64,000 bases of DNA from JAWPMV01 sp038527215 (GTDB lineage: Bacteria; Bacteroidota; Bacteroidia; J057), in NCBI GenBank assembly GCA_038527215.1, contig JBCBGC010000028.1, positions 1 to 64,000 on the forward strand, given 5' to 3'. Shown here piece by piece: positions 33,369 to 43,020 of the stretch; position 1 is the first letter of the stretch; each line of letters opens with the position of its first letter. The notes beneath the pieces were generated by a model. It was not told the DNA's origin and did not search any database. It saw nothing but the letters and a program-made list of their open reading frames with translations. The position numbers and the translations under genes are program-made.

Positions 33369-34688
33369 ATGGGCAAAAAAATCCTGCAATGGTTGATTAC
33401 CCATCGGGTTCCGGCCCTGAGCCTGCTGTTCATCGGCTTTATTCTGTATGCCTCTATTCAGAGCAGAGGCTATCAGGCTTTGCTGGCGACCCGCTGGATG
33501 AACATCTTCAATTACGATGATTTTCAGACCTGGGAGCAAATCTGGGCTTATTTTCGGGATTTGCGAACGGGGATTCCGCCCTTTTTGTCCTTGCTGGAAG
33601 TGTTGGCCATCAAAGCCGGCTCGCAGGGAGAATGGATTGTGCGGGACTTTTATCGGCATGCCCTCATCCTGGGACTGGTGCTGCCGTTTTTCTTCACCCA
33701 GAAGAAATGGCGGGATGGCATCCTGAGTGTAGGCCTGGCTTATCTTTTTTTCCACTCGGCCCTGATCGTACATGAAGCCAATGCCCAGGTATACGATGTA
33801 GTACTGGCTCCGCTACTCCTGCTATACCTGCTGCTGATGCGGCTGGCGGCCCGGGAAAAAAGCGGCTGGCAAACCAACCTCTGGGCCATCCTGGCCGGTT
33901 GCTGTCTGGCCCTGTCAGAACTGACCCGCCCTTTTATGCTGGCGCTCTTGCCGATTCTGGTGGCCTATAGTTTTTTCATGCTAAAGCCGCGGAGTCTGCG
34001 GCGCTTTGTCTACTTCCTCATCCCGGTACTGATCCTCTCCGGTGGCTGGCACCTGAAGCTACTGATCGTCAATGACGGGCAGGTGGTCTGGTCCAATCAC
34101 GGCGGCTCCAACCTTGCCAATGCCTGGGGACCTTTGCTGGACTGGGATAGCTTGAAGGCAGAGCTGCAGCCGGAACAGCCGCCCCTGCAAGTCAATCCCT
34201 GGACCTGGGACAACATCAATACCCAGGTACATTATGAGAACAGCAAGCTCAAGCAGCAGCGGGTGAAAGAAGCCATTTTTTCCCAGCCCGGAAAAGCCTG
34301 GTCCCACTTCTGGTATAAAGCGGGCGTCTTCACCAGCCCTCGCACGGACATGTATGCCTCCGATCCGCAAGATGCGATCCTGCAGGTTTACCGCCCCGTG
34401 GTGCGGCTTTTATTCTATGTGCTGGCGGTGTTGCTCTTGATCCGAGCCTGGCAGTTTGTGCGGAAACCTGCGATCTGGAAGGAGGAATCCAGTATCTTAT
34501 TGGGGATCACTTTTTTCCTGACCTTGCTGCCCATCATCGGAGAGAGTGGGGAAGAGGCTCGCTTTCTGATTACAGTCCTGCCTTTTTTGATGTGGGTCGG
34601 CTTGTATGCGGTGGAAGAGGGGACATCAGCTATCCGCAGGCTTATCGCCTACCAGAATGACCGACAGGCCAAACAGCCGGAAGATTAG
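33369..34688 (+). CDS. Polytopic membrane protein, GT-C/GT39-like
   Basis: The 439-residue protein has about nine membrane segments and a first periplasmic loop with FNYDDFQTWEQIWAYFRD, where the acidic pair fits a GT-C catalytic loop. The loop around residues 225-310 carries NHGGSNLANAWGPL, typical of membrane-bound transferases of this type. I cannot assign the sugar. It follows its neighbour by 3 nt and converges on the methyltransferase gene with a 63-nt overlap of the coding ends. Confidence 0.7.
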   Translation: MGKKILQWLITHRVPALSLLFIGFILYASIQSRGYQALLATRWMNIFNYDDFQTWEQIWAYFRDLRTGIPPFLSLLEVLAIKAGSQGEWIVRDFYRHALILGLVLPFFFTQKKWRDGILSVGLAYLFFHSALIVHEANAQVYDVVLAPLLLLYLLLMRLAAREKSGWQTNLWAILAGCCLALSELTRPFMLALLPILVAYSFFMLKPRSLRRFVYFLIPVLILSGGWHLKLLIVNDGQVVWSNHGGSNLANAWGPLLDWDSLKAELQPEQPPLQVNPWTWDNINTQVHYENSKLKQQRVKEAIFSQPGKAWSHFWYKAGVFTSPRTDMYASDPQDAILQVYRPVVRLLFYVLAVLLLIRAWQFVRKPAIWKEESSILLGITFFLTLLPIIGESGEEARFLITVLPFLMWVGLYAVEEGTSAIRRLIAYQNDRQAKQPED

Positions 34689-35381
34689 TTTGTCGATCAC
34701 CCGAAAGACCGGCACCAGGGTATTGTATAAGCCCATCTGCCCGGAGGGTATGGTTTCTTTCCGGAGGATTTTGCCCGTAAAAAACCAACCGAAAATCCCA
34801 ATAAAGTTGAAGTGGAAGCGCTCTTTGATCTCAAAGCCGCTGGCGTCAAATACCTTGGCCATGGTGGATTTGGTATAGCGGCGAAAATGGAAGAGGGCCT
34901 TGTCGAATTGGTTGTAGAGGGATTGGTAAGCAGGCACCAGTATGATGATACGACCGCCGGGACGGAGCAGTTTGCGACAGTTTTTCATGGCCAGCACATC
35001 ATCCTCGATATGCTCGATCACATTGAGGGCGTAGACATTGTCGTACTGCCCAAGCTGGTCGGCATATTCGCGCTCGAATTCAGGATGGACCAGGTCGAGT
35101 TTGACGATGTCCAATAGATTTTTTTGCCCGGAAAATTTTTCTTCCAGGTAGCCACAGTAATTTTCCCGAATATCGCTGAGACAGATTTCGTAGCCTTCAT
35201 CCAGAAAAAACTGAGAGATATTGCCGATGCCGCTGCCTACTTCCAGGATTTTGCCGGGAATGATATGCTCAGCCACCGTCTCGAACATCCAGCGATTGAA
35301 TTTATCGGCTGCGGCGATGGTTTCCAGGGTCTCCAGGCCTTCTTGGTCGAGCTCTTTATAGGCAAATTTCCGTTCCGTCAT
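34626..35381 (-). CDS. Class I SAM-dependent methyltransferase
   Basis: I chose ATG 35381 (MTERKFAYKELDQEG), which begins 2 nt after the upstream GT2 stop; the frame continues 20 codons further. The 251-residue enzyme has motif I ILEVGSGIGNISQFF (47-53 core), LSDIRENY, then YALNVIEHIEDD and LRPGGRIIILVPAYQSLYNQFD, the pattern of methyltransferases found beside GT2 genes in glycan clusters. The C-terminal region has a hydrophobic part (FNFIGIFGWFFTG). It forms an operon with the GT2 gene. The substrate is probably a lipid-linked or sugar intermediate, inferred from position. Confidence 0.87.
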   Translation of the reverse strand: MTERKFAYKELDQEGLETLETIAAADKFNRWMFETVAEHIIPGKILEVGSGIGNISQFFLDEGYEICLSDIRENYCGYLEEKFSGQKNLLDIVKLDLVHPEFEREYADQLGQYDNVYALNVIEHIEDDVLAMKNCRKLLRPGGRIIILVPAYQSLYNQFDKALFHFRRYTKSTMAKVFDASGFEIKERFHFNFIGIFGWFFTGKILRKETIPSGQMGLYNTLVPVFRVIDKLIFRLFGLSVILVGDKPADS

Positions 35382-35383
35382 CT

Positions 35384-36133
35384 TTAGCGGCTGAACTTGT
35401 ATTTGAGGATGCAATAAATGGCGCGAAACCCATCTTTCCAACCGATCTTTTTGCCTTCCTGATAGGTCCGCCCATAATAGGAAATACCTACTTCATAAAA
35501 GCGCACGCCGGGAATCCGGGCTACTTTCGCAGTAACTTCCGGCTCGAAGCCAAATTTTTTCTCCTTTAGCTTCAGCGATTGGATCAAATCCGTCCGGAAA
35601 AGTTTATAACAGGTCTCCATGTCCGTCAGGTTGAGCCCGGTGAACATATTGGAGAGGAAAGTCAGAAGTTTGTTGCCGATGGAGTGCCAAAAGAAAAGAA
35701 TCCGGTGAGGCTTTCCCCCCATAAATCGCGAACCATAAACCACATCCGCAAAGCCTTCCACCACAGGTTTGAGCAGCAAATTATATTCCCGAGGGTCATA
35801 TTCCAGGTCGGCATCCTGAATGATCAGATAGGTACCGGTGGCCTCTTTGATACCCGTGTGTAAAGCCGCTCCTTTGCCCTGGTTCCTTTCGTGAGAAATG
35901 AGGCGTAAAGGGACCTCTGTATGCGTTTCGACAAAGGCATTGATTTGCCCCACCGTATCGTCAGAAGAACAATCATTGACCACGATGATTTCTTTGGAAA
36001 AATCTCCGATCAACTCCACCTGATGCACCATGCCCAGAATCCGTTGAATGGTCGCCTCCTCATTGTAGGCGGGGATAATGATGGATAGTTTTGGCTCTTT
36101 CACGTCCATGGGCCGCAATTTGCGGATAAGCAA
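35384..36133 (-). CDS. GT2 glycosyltransferase of the dolichol-phosphate mannose synthase type
   Basis: The 249-residue cytoplasmic-face enzyme shows LSIIIPAYNEEATIQRIL, VVNDCSSDDT, HERNQGKGAALHTGI and the metal-binding IIQDADLEYDP, then VYGSRFMGG and TDMETCYKLFRTDL. These are typical of DPM1-like enzymes that charge polyprenyl phosphate with a sugar. Such a donor would feed the GT-C proteins encoded convergently at 31533-34688. Met9 (36109) is an alternative start. It lies 9 nt after FabG and 2 nt before the methyltransferase, so the three form a minus-strand operon. Confidence 0.9.
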   Translation of the reverse strand: MLIRKLRPMDVKEPKLSIIIPAYNEEATIQRILGMVHQVELIGDFSKEIIVVNDCSSDDTVGQINAFVETHTEVPLRLISHERNQGKGAALHTGIKEATGTYLIIQDADLEYDPREYNLLLKPVVEGFADVVYGSRFMGGKPHRILFFWHSIGNKLLTFLSNMFTGLNLTDMETCYKLFRTDLIQSLKLKEKKFGFEPEVTAKVARIPGVRFYEVGISYYGRTYQEGKKIGWKDGFRAIYCILKYKFSR

Positions 36134-36142
36134 CGAAAATGC

Positions 36143-36886
36143 CTAACTCACGGCCCCTCCATCAATACTTAAGCAATGACCATTGACAAATCCAGCCGCA
36201 TCTGAAGCCAAATAAAGCAAGCCTTGCGCAATGTCCATGGGATCCCCCAGGCGCTTGGTCGGGATGGCGTTAGCGGCCTGGGCCAGGATTTCTTCGGGAA
36301 GAGAATCCGTCATATCGGTTTTGATAAATCCAGGCGCAATGGCGTTGGCGGTGATGCCGTATTTTCCCAGTTCACGCGCCCAGACTTTGGTCATGCCGAT
36401 GACCCCGGCCTTGGCGGCCACATAGTTGGTCTGGCCAAAGTTGCCGTACAGGGCGACGATGGAGGAAATGCTCACGATACGACCGTATTGCTGGGCCTTC
36501 ATGATCGGTGCCACGGCTTTGGTAGCATTGAATACGCCTTTGAGATTGACAGCTATCACCTGGTCAAATTGCTCATGGGACATTTTGAGAAAAGAAGCGT
36601 CCCGGATGATGCCGGCATTGTTGATGAGGATATCTATGCGGCCCCAGGCGGCAAAGATCCGGTCTACCGCGGCTTGAATCTGAGCCGGATCAGCTACGTT
36701 TACCGCATCAAACTCCACGGTATGGCCCGCCTCGGTTAATCGCTCCTTAAGCGCTGTTCCTTCGGCTTCGAGCAGGTCCCAGATGACTACTTTGGCCCCT
36801 TCTTCAACAAATAACTCCGTAGCCGCTCCGCCTATGCCCCGGGCACCGCCGGTAACGATGGCTACTTTATCCTGTAATTTTCCCAT
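36143..36886 (-). CDS. fabG: FabG-type 3-oxoacyl-ACP / acetoacetyl-CoA reductase
   Basis: The 247-residue SDR has TGGARGIG at 12-19, NNAGIIRD, the catalytic Ser (SISSIV) and YVAAK, then NAIAPGFIKTDMT and the ending GHCLSIDGGAVS. It reduces a 3-oxoacyl thioester with NAD(P)H in fatty-acid or hydroxyalkanoate synthesis. FabG and PhaB cannot be told apart by eye; the nearby phasin-like gene upstream makes a PHA link possible, but no PHA synthase is in the window. It is likely first in an operon with the GT2 and methyltransferase genes. Confidence 0.88.
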   Translation of the reverse strand: MGKLQDKVAIVTGGARGIGGAATELFVEEGAKVVIWDLLEAEGTALKERLTEAGHTVEFDAVNVADPAQIQAAVDRIFAAWGRIDILINNAGIIRDASFLKMSHEQFDQVIAVNLKGVFNATKAVAPIMKAQQYGRIVSISSIVALYGNFGQTNYVAAKAGVIGMTKVWARELGKYGITANAIAPGFIKTDMTDSLPEEILAQAANAIPTKRLGDPMDIAQGLLYLASDAAGFVNGHCLSIDGGAVS

Positions 36887-36940
36887 GAATTCCAGATTGG
36901 TTAGTCGTCCAATTTGCCCCGGTAAACCTTAAGAAGCAAA

Positions 36941-36973
36941 AAGAAAAAGCCAGTCCGCATATAGCGGACTGGC
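36941..36973 (-). terminator. Terminator of the phasin-like gene
   Basis: GCCAGTCCGC pairs with GCGGACTGGC (36949-36973), and on the minus strand the stem is followed by CTTTTTCTT. It lies 130 bp after the phasin-like stop and 55 bp before fabG. Confidence 0.75.
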
Positions 36974-37103
36974 CTGTTAAGACTTGTTCTACAAAGTCTA
37001 ACCCCTAATTCTTATCTGCTGACTTCCTTTCTCACTTTCCAAACCAGCAGTTTCCTGCTATCTCGTATTCACCTCTTGAGGGGAAGGAAATCAGACTCTT
37101 AGG

Positions 37104-37484
37104 TTACTTAGTCGTTTTACGGCTGCTTGTTGAAGCTTTTTTGGCTTTGGTGGTGGTTTTCTTTACTACCTCTTTTACATCCTCGGCCTGACCAATGCCT
37201 GCTTTTTCTTCCAGCGCTTCCAGACGGCTCAGGATGCCTTTGAGTTCATCGGCGGTAACGAAAGTAGGCACTTTGATTTTCTCAGTAGCCTCTTTGAATT
37301 TGGCTTCCCACTCACCTCTTTTCTCGTCTACTTTGCTGACGAAATCATCCACCAGTTTTTTTCCTTCTTCACGGCTGACTTTGCCTTCACCGATCATTTC
37401 ATCTACAGACTCCTGCAATTTTTCAGCGGTGAGAGAAACGATGCCCACGCCAGTGTAGAAAAACTTTTTCAATAACTCTTCCAT
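37104..37484 (-). CDS. Phasin-family-like protein with Lys-rich tail
   Basis: The 126-residue protein has the layout of COG3937 phasin-like proteins: a short N-terminal FFYTGVGIVSLTAEKLQESV, then GKVSREEGKKLVDDFVSKVD, an amphipathic helix, a heptad segment (LKGILSRLEALEEK) and a basic Ala/Lys/Thr tail (KKTTTKAKKASTSSRKTTK). Such proteins coat polyhydroxyalkanoate granules or act as small DNA- or granule-associated proteins. Here the tail would allow binding to nucleic acid or polyphosphate; ppk1 is its upstream neighbour. It has its own terminator. Confidence 0.75.
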   Translation of the reverse strand: MEELLKKFFYTGVGIVSLTAEKLQESVDEMIGEGKVSREEGKKLVDDFVSKVDEKRGEWEAKFKEATEKIKVPTFVTADELKGILSRLEALEEKAGIGQAEDVKEVVKKTTTKAKKASTSSRKTTK

Positions 37485-37810
37485 GATATCTTAATGCTTA
37501 GTTTGTTAATCATTGTTACGATCCTACTATTGCAGGACTTGTACCAATGCCAAAAACCAAGGTAAAAACCCCTGTTTGCTATCGAAATTTCCGATAAATG
37601 GCAGCGTCATTGTGTCACCGGATGGTGACTTGCTATATAAAATTCGGTTTGGTGGCAGGATCGTCAGGTACAGCTATACCAGAAAATGGCAGCGGATCGG
37701 AGAAGGGTCCAAGAAGGGCTGGAAAAGGCGATTTGCTATCAAAAATTCCCTTTTATGTCAGAATTTCGAGCCAAAGCCTGACATACTTGCTGTCGAAAGT
37801 TCCGTTTTAA
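37485..37810. repeat. Intergenic region with four degenerate ~29-bp repeats
   Basis: TTGCTATCGAAATTTCCG recurs in degenerate form at 37576, 37630, 37733 and 37787, each followed by about 11 bases that also resemble each other (ATAAATGGCAG, TTTGGTGGCAG, TTTTATGTCAG). Spacing is 54, 103 and 54 bp. There are no other genes in this 326-bp gap between ppk1 and the phasin-like gene. The last copy overlaps the ppk1 stop. Confidence 0.6.
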
Positions 37811-39955
37811 TTAGTTTTTGCCGACAGCTAAGGGCGTGCGAATGAGCTTACCTTCTTTGATGCGCCGGTAAATTTCGTTTTGTGAGCGAATCCTGGTAGC
37901 AGATGGATGAGGTTCAATGGGGATGTTTTCCAGGTCTTTGCTTAGCTCTACGGCCTTCACATTGTCCTGCCACTGTAATTCCAGAATAGCCATGACCTCA
38001 TCCTTAAGGGCTTTTTCTCTTACCGGAAAAATCACCTCAATGCGACGGCTCAGGTTTCGGGTCATCCAGTCAGCAGAGCCCATCAGGACCACCTCATCCC
38101 CCAGGTTGTGAAAGACAAATACCCGGGCGTGTTCCAGGAATTGGTCCACGATTCGGATAATGCGAATATTCTCGCTCGGGCCTTTCATTCCGGGCCGCAA
38201 GCAACAGATTCCCCGAATAATGAGATCTACCTGTACGCCAGCCTGACTGGCCCGATACAGGTGCCGGATCATCTCTTCATCCTGCAAGTTGTTGAGCTTG
38301 ATGAGGATTTTGGCTGGCTTCCCCTGTTGGGCATGGGCCATCTCCTTTTCGATCAGCTTTTTAAAGTCAGGGCGTATGTTGTATTGAGCGACCAGGAGTT
38401 GCTTGAAAGGAGGGGGCACATAGTTAGGGTCCTTTAAGCGCTTAAAAAGCTCCCTCAGTTCGTTGATGATATCTTTTTCAGCCGTAAAATACCCGTGGTC
38501 GGCATAAAGCCGGGCGGTTTTTTCATTAAAGTTACCGGTACTGAGGAAAGCGTAGCCTTTAATTTTGCCTTGCTCTTCCCTGTTTACGAGCGCCACTTTG
38601 GCATGGACCTTCAGGTTGGGGTAACTATAAATAATGTTCACCCCGGCACGTTGCATTTCTTGGGCAGAACGGAGATTTGAATCTTCATCAAAGCGGGCTT
38701 TCAGCTCAACGAATACTGTTACTTCTTTCCCATTCTGCGCCGCCCGGATGAGGTTACTGACTATCGCAGAATTTGAGGCTACCCGGTACTGGGTAGTTTG
38801 AATGGATTTCACCTGTGGATCAGAAGCTGCTCTGGACAAAAAGCGGATGACGCTATCATAGCTTTGATAGGGGAAATGCAGAATCCAGCTTTTCTTCTGA
38901 ATGGCTTTGAACATATCCGGGTAGGCGTCCAACTCCGCATTGGGCATGGGAGGAAGGGCGGGGGCTTCCAAAGCCGGCGCGACGGGGTTAGGGAACCCAA
39001 AGAATTCGTGGAAGTTGTGATATTTTCCTCCCGCCACTACGTCCTCTTTGTCCAGGGTGAAGGTATCTCGTAGGTAGCGCAACAAGCTTTTGGGCATGCT
39101 GGCATCAAACAAAAAGCGAGCGGGTGCCCCAGTCTGTCTTTTCCGCAAGCTCTTGCGGATTTTTTCTACCAAATCTCCGTGAAACTCATCCTCTATCAAG
39201 AGGTCTGCGTCTCGATTGAGCTTGATGGTATGGCTGGTGATGACTTCGTATCCGGGAAAAATCTTCGTCAGGTTGAAGCGGATGACATCATCCAGGAACA
39301 TGATGTAATGCTCTCCATTTTGGGAAGGCAGTTTGATAAAGCGCGGGAAATAATGGGTAGGGATCAGGATCAACGCTCGGCGGGCCCTCCGCTCCTGGTT
39401 CCCGGTTTCCTCAGCCTCCCGAAAAGCCCGAGGAGAATTACTGAACAACTTCACCACCAGATACAGCGCATTTTCCCGGAGAAAGTGCTTGATGCGTTTT
39501 CTCCGAAGCAATTCCGGATGGATATAGGGGCACAATTCATCGTCAAAAAACTGACTTAAGAATTCCTGGTGCTCAGCATCGGTAGGCGGGCCTTGCAACA
39601 AGTGAATCCTGTTTTTTTGTAAGGCAGGGAGAATTTGCTGGTTGAAAGTATCGTCAAAGACGTACTGCTGGCGGTTTACCTCCTCGTGGATGGTCGCCAG
39701 GACGGCTTTGGGTTTATATCCAAGGTCAGCCCGGTTCTTTTTCTTTACATCCTTTACACTTCGGATGCCCGCAACCCTTACCCTGAAAAATTCATCCAGG
39801 TTAGAAGCATAGATAGCCAGGAACTTGATCCGCTCGTAGAGGGGCAAGCTTTCGTCCCGAGCTTCCAGGAGTACCCGAAAGTTGAAGGACAACCAGCTCA
39901 GGTCCCGGTCAAAAAATAAATTCTTTTCCTGTTTTTCAGCAGTTTTTTCGGTCAT
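37811..39955 (-). CDS. ppk1: Polyphosphate kinase 1
   Basis: The 714-residue enzyme makes polyphosphate from ATP. The N-terminal domain has LFFDRDLSWLSFNFRVL and ASNLDEFFRVRVAGI. The two phospholipase-D-like active-site motifs are NLKVHAKVALV with the phosphorylated His451 and LEHARVFVFHN with His609. Flanking marks are FLSTGNFNEKTARLY, GICCLRPG and SADWMTRNL. The length is normal. Its start overlaps the stop of the TPR membrane gene by 4 nt (ATGA), so they are translationally coupled. Confidence 0.97.
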   Translation of the reverse strand: MTEKTAEKQEKNLFFDRDLSWLSFNFRVLLEARDESLPLYERIKFLAIYASNLDEFFRVRVAGIRSVKDVKKKNRADLGYKPKAVLATIHEEVNRQQYVFDDTFNQQILPALQKNRIHLLQGPPTDAEHQEFLSQFFDDELCPYIHPELLRRKRIKHFLRENALYLVVKLFSNSPRAFREAEETGNQERRARRALILIPTHYFPRFIKLPSQNGEHYIMFLDDVIRFNLTKIFPGYEVITSHTIKLNRDADLLIEDEFHGDLVEKIRKSLRKRQTGAPARFLFDASMPKSLLRYLRDTFTLDKEDVVAGGKYHNFHEFFGFPNPVAPALEAPALPPMPNAELDAYPDMFKAIQKKSWILHFPYQSYDSVIRFLSRAASDPQVKSIQTTQYRVASNSAIVSNLIRAAQNGKEVTVFVELKARFDEDSNLRSAQEMQRAGVNIIYSYPNLKVHAKVALVNREEQGKIKGYAFLSTGNFNEKTARLYADHGYFTAEKDIINELRELFKRLKDPNYVPPPFKQLLVAQYNIRPDFKKLIEKEMAHAQQGKPAKILIKLNNLQDEEMIRHLYRASQAGVQVDLIIRGICCLRPGMKGPSENIRIIRIVDQFLEHARVFVFHNLGDEVVLMGSADWMTRNLSRRIEVIFPVREKALKDEVMAILELQWQDNVKAVELSKDLENIPIEPHPSATRIRSQNEIYRRIKEGKLIRTPLAVGKN

Positions 39956-42900
39956 GGGTTTGCTATTGCGGCCAGAATTTCTGGTTTGAAGCGATTTTCA
40001 ATTTCCCTTTTCCTGCGAGGATCATCGCTTAGCTCAATCGCCTTCAGCGCCCCAAAGCCGGCATCTTCGGCCATGTTCCAGGCCCGGGCGAATACAGCGT
40101 AATACATCCAAATATCAGGATTTTCCGTATTGATCTCCAAAGCTTCAGCGGTCAAAAGATTTCCTGCTTCTACAGCCTCCGTAGCTTCATATAAGGCACA
40201 TAGGCTCAGGATACTTACCCGGTCAAAAGGCTGGGCCTGATGGACGGAATCCCATCGAACGATGGCGCCCAAGGTGTCGCCAGCTGCTAGCTTCCAGGCG
40301 GCCTCCAACTTGAGCTTTTCCCAGGTCAACTCTGGAGCTTCTATGGTACTGAGCAAACTATCCGCCTTGGCTTGCATGCCTTGCAGAGAGTAGGCCCGTG
40401 CCAATTCCAATTGTAAAGGTTCGGCCTTTGAACTGGTATAGGTCAGTCCTGCTTGCAAATTCAGGATCGCATCAGGGTCTCGATATTTGTTGAACAATCG
40501 GCCTAGTTCAAGATAAGGAGCAATAGACATAGAATCCAGGGTTTGAGCAGCCTGAAAGCTCTGCCGGGCGGTCAGAAACTGGCCGAGGCTGTCAGCATAG
40601 AGGCCCATGCGCATTTGCTCATTAAACCCAAGGCCCCCGTAGTCAAAAGTGGAAAGGCCTCCCTCCGCACTGACAAAAGGACGTTCCAGTAAGGCCATTT
40701 CTACAGACGCGGCAGAGAACAGGGTGTCGTAGGTTACCCGCATGCTCCGGAGCTTGTCATAGGCGGAATCCTTCCGTCCCAACTCAATGTCCATCTGGGC
40801 CGCTCGCAGCCAACCAAAAGGATTTCCTTGTCGACCGGCCTGCAGGAAATATTTTCGCGCCATCTCCGGAAGGTTTTTTTTATAAAAGCCCAGCCCGAGC
40901 AAAAACTGAGACTGAGCGGCTAAGGCGGGAAAATTTTCCCTTAGGTAATCCATCCGGGAGGTAGCGTACAGGATGGAATCTTCCTGCAGGAAATGAAAAC
41001 CCTCCAACAACATCGCATCCGCGAATTGGAATTGACTTGCTTCGACCAGGGCGGCCAGGCCCTCTCCATCGGTCAGGCGACCGTGCTTTTTCCAATCCGT
41101 CAGGTGGTGATTGTACTGAAGAAAAATGGCGTCCCGGTCTCCATCTTCAATCTGTATAGGGGGCAAGTCCAGAGAATCCTGTCCATTGAGGTAGAAAAAA
41201 GCCGCATTGGTCTGGGCAATCACCGAACTGGGGTCCTCTTCTATCGCTTGCCGGGTAAAGCGGCGGGCTTCTTCAGGTAGTTCTTGTTCCCAGTAATGAA
41301 TGCCCAGGTTCGCGTATAAAGGAGCCAGATCAGGATTACCTTTTAGCCCAGCTTTCCAACACAAAATCGCTGAATCGACCTGCCCGTTTTGTTGGTATAG
41401 CACGGCCAGATTATTGACCAGATAGGGATGGGGCCGCGCTTTCAACATCTCAGCGCTGAGCAAAGCTCTGGCCCGATCAGGCTCCTGATAAAGTTCCAGC
41501 AACGTAGCTGCATTGATCCTGGCCCAGGGATCATCTGTGGCTTCAGCCGCCTCATAGAAATAGTTGATGGCTATCGGTAGTTGGTCTGGCCCCTGAAGGG
41601 AGAGACCTCCTAAATTATAGAGGGCTTTTCTGCTCACCGGGCTTTCTTTTAAGGCGAGCTGGTAAAAGGCGGCAGCTTCTAATTCTTCATTTTTTAACAT
41701 CGCATAGTCAGCCTGGTGGCAGATATAGCTATGCATAAATAGGGTGATGCTTTTCTTGTTCTCATAGCCTTCCGCCGAGACAATCGCAATCAGGCCCACC
41801 AGGAATACATTGCTGATAGGGAAACGGGTAGCTCTGGCCATCACGTAGAAAAGATTTACCCGTTGGCGGAGGGCGGGCAGGTGATTACCAAAGACAAAAA
41901 AGACGTGCGCTACGCCCATAGCCACAAAGAAGATGATGGCTGTCCGTTCCAGGATAAAAACAAAGAGGGGATCACCCGCGGTATAATTCCAAAAGAAAAA
42001 GGAGAAACAAACCAGTCCCAGGCCCAACATGATCATGGTGAAATTAAGCTGGGTAGAAAAAATATGCTTTACCTGATGAAAATGGTTTTGAGAAGTAAAA
42101 AGATAAAAGGCCCCAGAGAGTAGCAATAAGTGCGTAGGCCGAATCCCCATGCTGTAATTTTCTATGAATCGCCAGGGCATGTATTCGGACAACAGCAGGA
42201 ATTCGAACACCAATAATAGCAACAGGAGGATCAGGAGGGGTTGAAAGGGGAGCCTTCCTGATTTCTGAGGCCGGTTGGTAGCTGCAGCAAACACTATATT
42301 CGTAGGTTCTTTTCCCAGGAACCAAATAAAAATGACACTGAGGATCACCAGGAAAAAGTAGCTATTGGTGCCTATGAGGTGGGCTTGTTCCCACCCCCCA
42401 GCCCAAATGGCACTTCCCAGAATGGCCCCGTTAAGGAGGGAAAACACCAGAAAACGGAGGCCCAGGGACCAATACAGCATATTTGACTGTAGGGCATAGG
42501 CCAGCCCCAGATTCGCCATGACATACCCAAATTCCACTGCGTAAGCCAAGGCGGGTTGATCGGGAATTAAGGTTCGGGCCGCATCAGCGAAATGTATAAA
42601 AAGGGCGAAGAGAAAATAAAAGAGATAGGACCAGCGGCTCTTAATCATAGAGGCTGTGGTGATCAACAGCGACCAGCCTAGCCACTGAATCACCAGGAAG
42701 ATCAGACTCGCCGCCAGGGAAACTTCCAGAGGACCTGCAGAGTAGGTAAGCTGTTGGAAAAAAGCCCGAAAGCTCACGTCAAAACTCCTGTAGTGGTGTT
42801 CCTGCTCTGCCACCTGGGTCCAGGCGGTTTTAGATTGAGGCACTTCCAGAATGTCCAACACCCAGGAATCCGGGTAGATCTGCGCATGTAACAGGCCTCC

Positions 42901-43011
42901 CAATAGCAACAACAAGACACCGAACCCCACGCCAAAAAAGATTTTTTGGGGACGGGAAAATTGGTGATAGAAGTAGCTTAAGGGTAAAAATGGGAGTCGG
43001 TTCAAGTCCAT
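39952..43011 (-). CDS. Large polytopic membrane protein with TPR repeats
   Basis: The 1019-residue protein has about eleven membrane segments in residues 25-430 (one cluster LLILLLLLLVFEFLLL near 260-275) and then an array of tetratricopeptide-like helices (about 445-1010; for example KALYNLGGLSLQGPDQLP, HPYLVNNLAVLYQQNGQVD, LAPLYANLGIHYWEQEL). Such proteins usually assemble partners at the periplasmic face. I know no specific function. It is translationally coupled to ppk1 (ATGA overlap) and starts 9 nt after gatC, so gatC, this gene and ppk1 probably form one operon. Confidence 0.72.
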   Translation of the reverse strand: MDLNRLPFLPLSYFYHQFSRPQKIFFGVGFGVLLLLLGGLLHAQIYPDSWVLDILEVPQSKTAWTQVAEQEHHYRSFDVSFRAFFQQLTYSAGPLEVSLAASLIFLVIQWLGWSLLITTASMIKSRWSYLFYFLFALFIHFADAARTLIPDQPALAYAVEFGYVMANLGLAYALQSNMLYWSLGLRFLVFSLLNGAILGSAIWAGGWEQAHLIGTNSYFFLVILSVIFIWFLGKEPTNIVFAAATNRPQKSGRLPFQPLLILLLLLLVFEFLLLSEYMPWRFIENYSMGIRPTHLLLLSGAFYLFTSQNHFHQVKHIFSTQLNFTMIMLGLGLVCFSFFFWNYTAGDPLFVFILERTAIIFFVAMGVAHVFFVFGNHLPALRQRVNLFYVMARATRFPISNVFLVGLIAIVSAEGYENKKSITLFMHSYICHQADYAMLKNEELEAAAFYQLALKESPVSRKALYNLGGLSLQGPDQLPIAINYFYEAAEATDDPWARINAATLLELYQEPDRARALLSAEMLKARPHPYLVNNLAVLYQQNGQVDSAILCWKAGLKGNPDLAPLYANLGIHYWEQELPEEARRFTRQAIEEDPSSVIAQTNAAFFYLNGQDSLDLPPIQIEDGDRDAIFLQYNHHLTDWKKHGRLTDGEGLAALVEASQFQFADAMLLEGFHFLQEDSILYATSRMDYLRENFPALAAQSQFLLGLGFYKKNLPEMARKYFLQAGRQGNPFGWLRAAQMDIELGRKDSAYDKLRSMRVTYDTLFSAASVEMALLERPFVSAEGGLSTFDYGGLGFNEQMRMGLYADSLGQFLTARQSFQAAQTLDSMSIAPYLELGRLFNKYRDPDAILNLQAGLTYTSSKAEPLQLELARAYSLQGMQAKADSLLSTIEAPELTWEKLKLEAAWKLAAGDTLGAIVRWDSVHQAQPFDRVSILSLCALYEATEAVEAGNLLTAEALEINTENPDIWMYYAVFARAWNMAEDAGFGALKAIELSDDPRRKREIENRFKPEILAAIANP

Positions 43012-43020
43012 AAGCGGCCT

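Noticed and set aside
33000..33773. 257-codon minus-strand frame
   Set aside because: Antisense to the two adjacent membrane protein genes, without signal peptide or motif.
37576..37815. CRISPR array
   Set aside because: Repeats are degenerate, only four, unevenly spaced (54, 103, 54 bp), and no cas gene is present.
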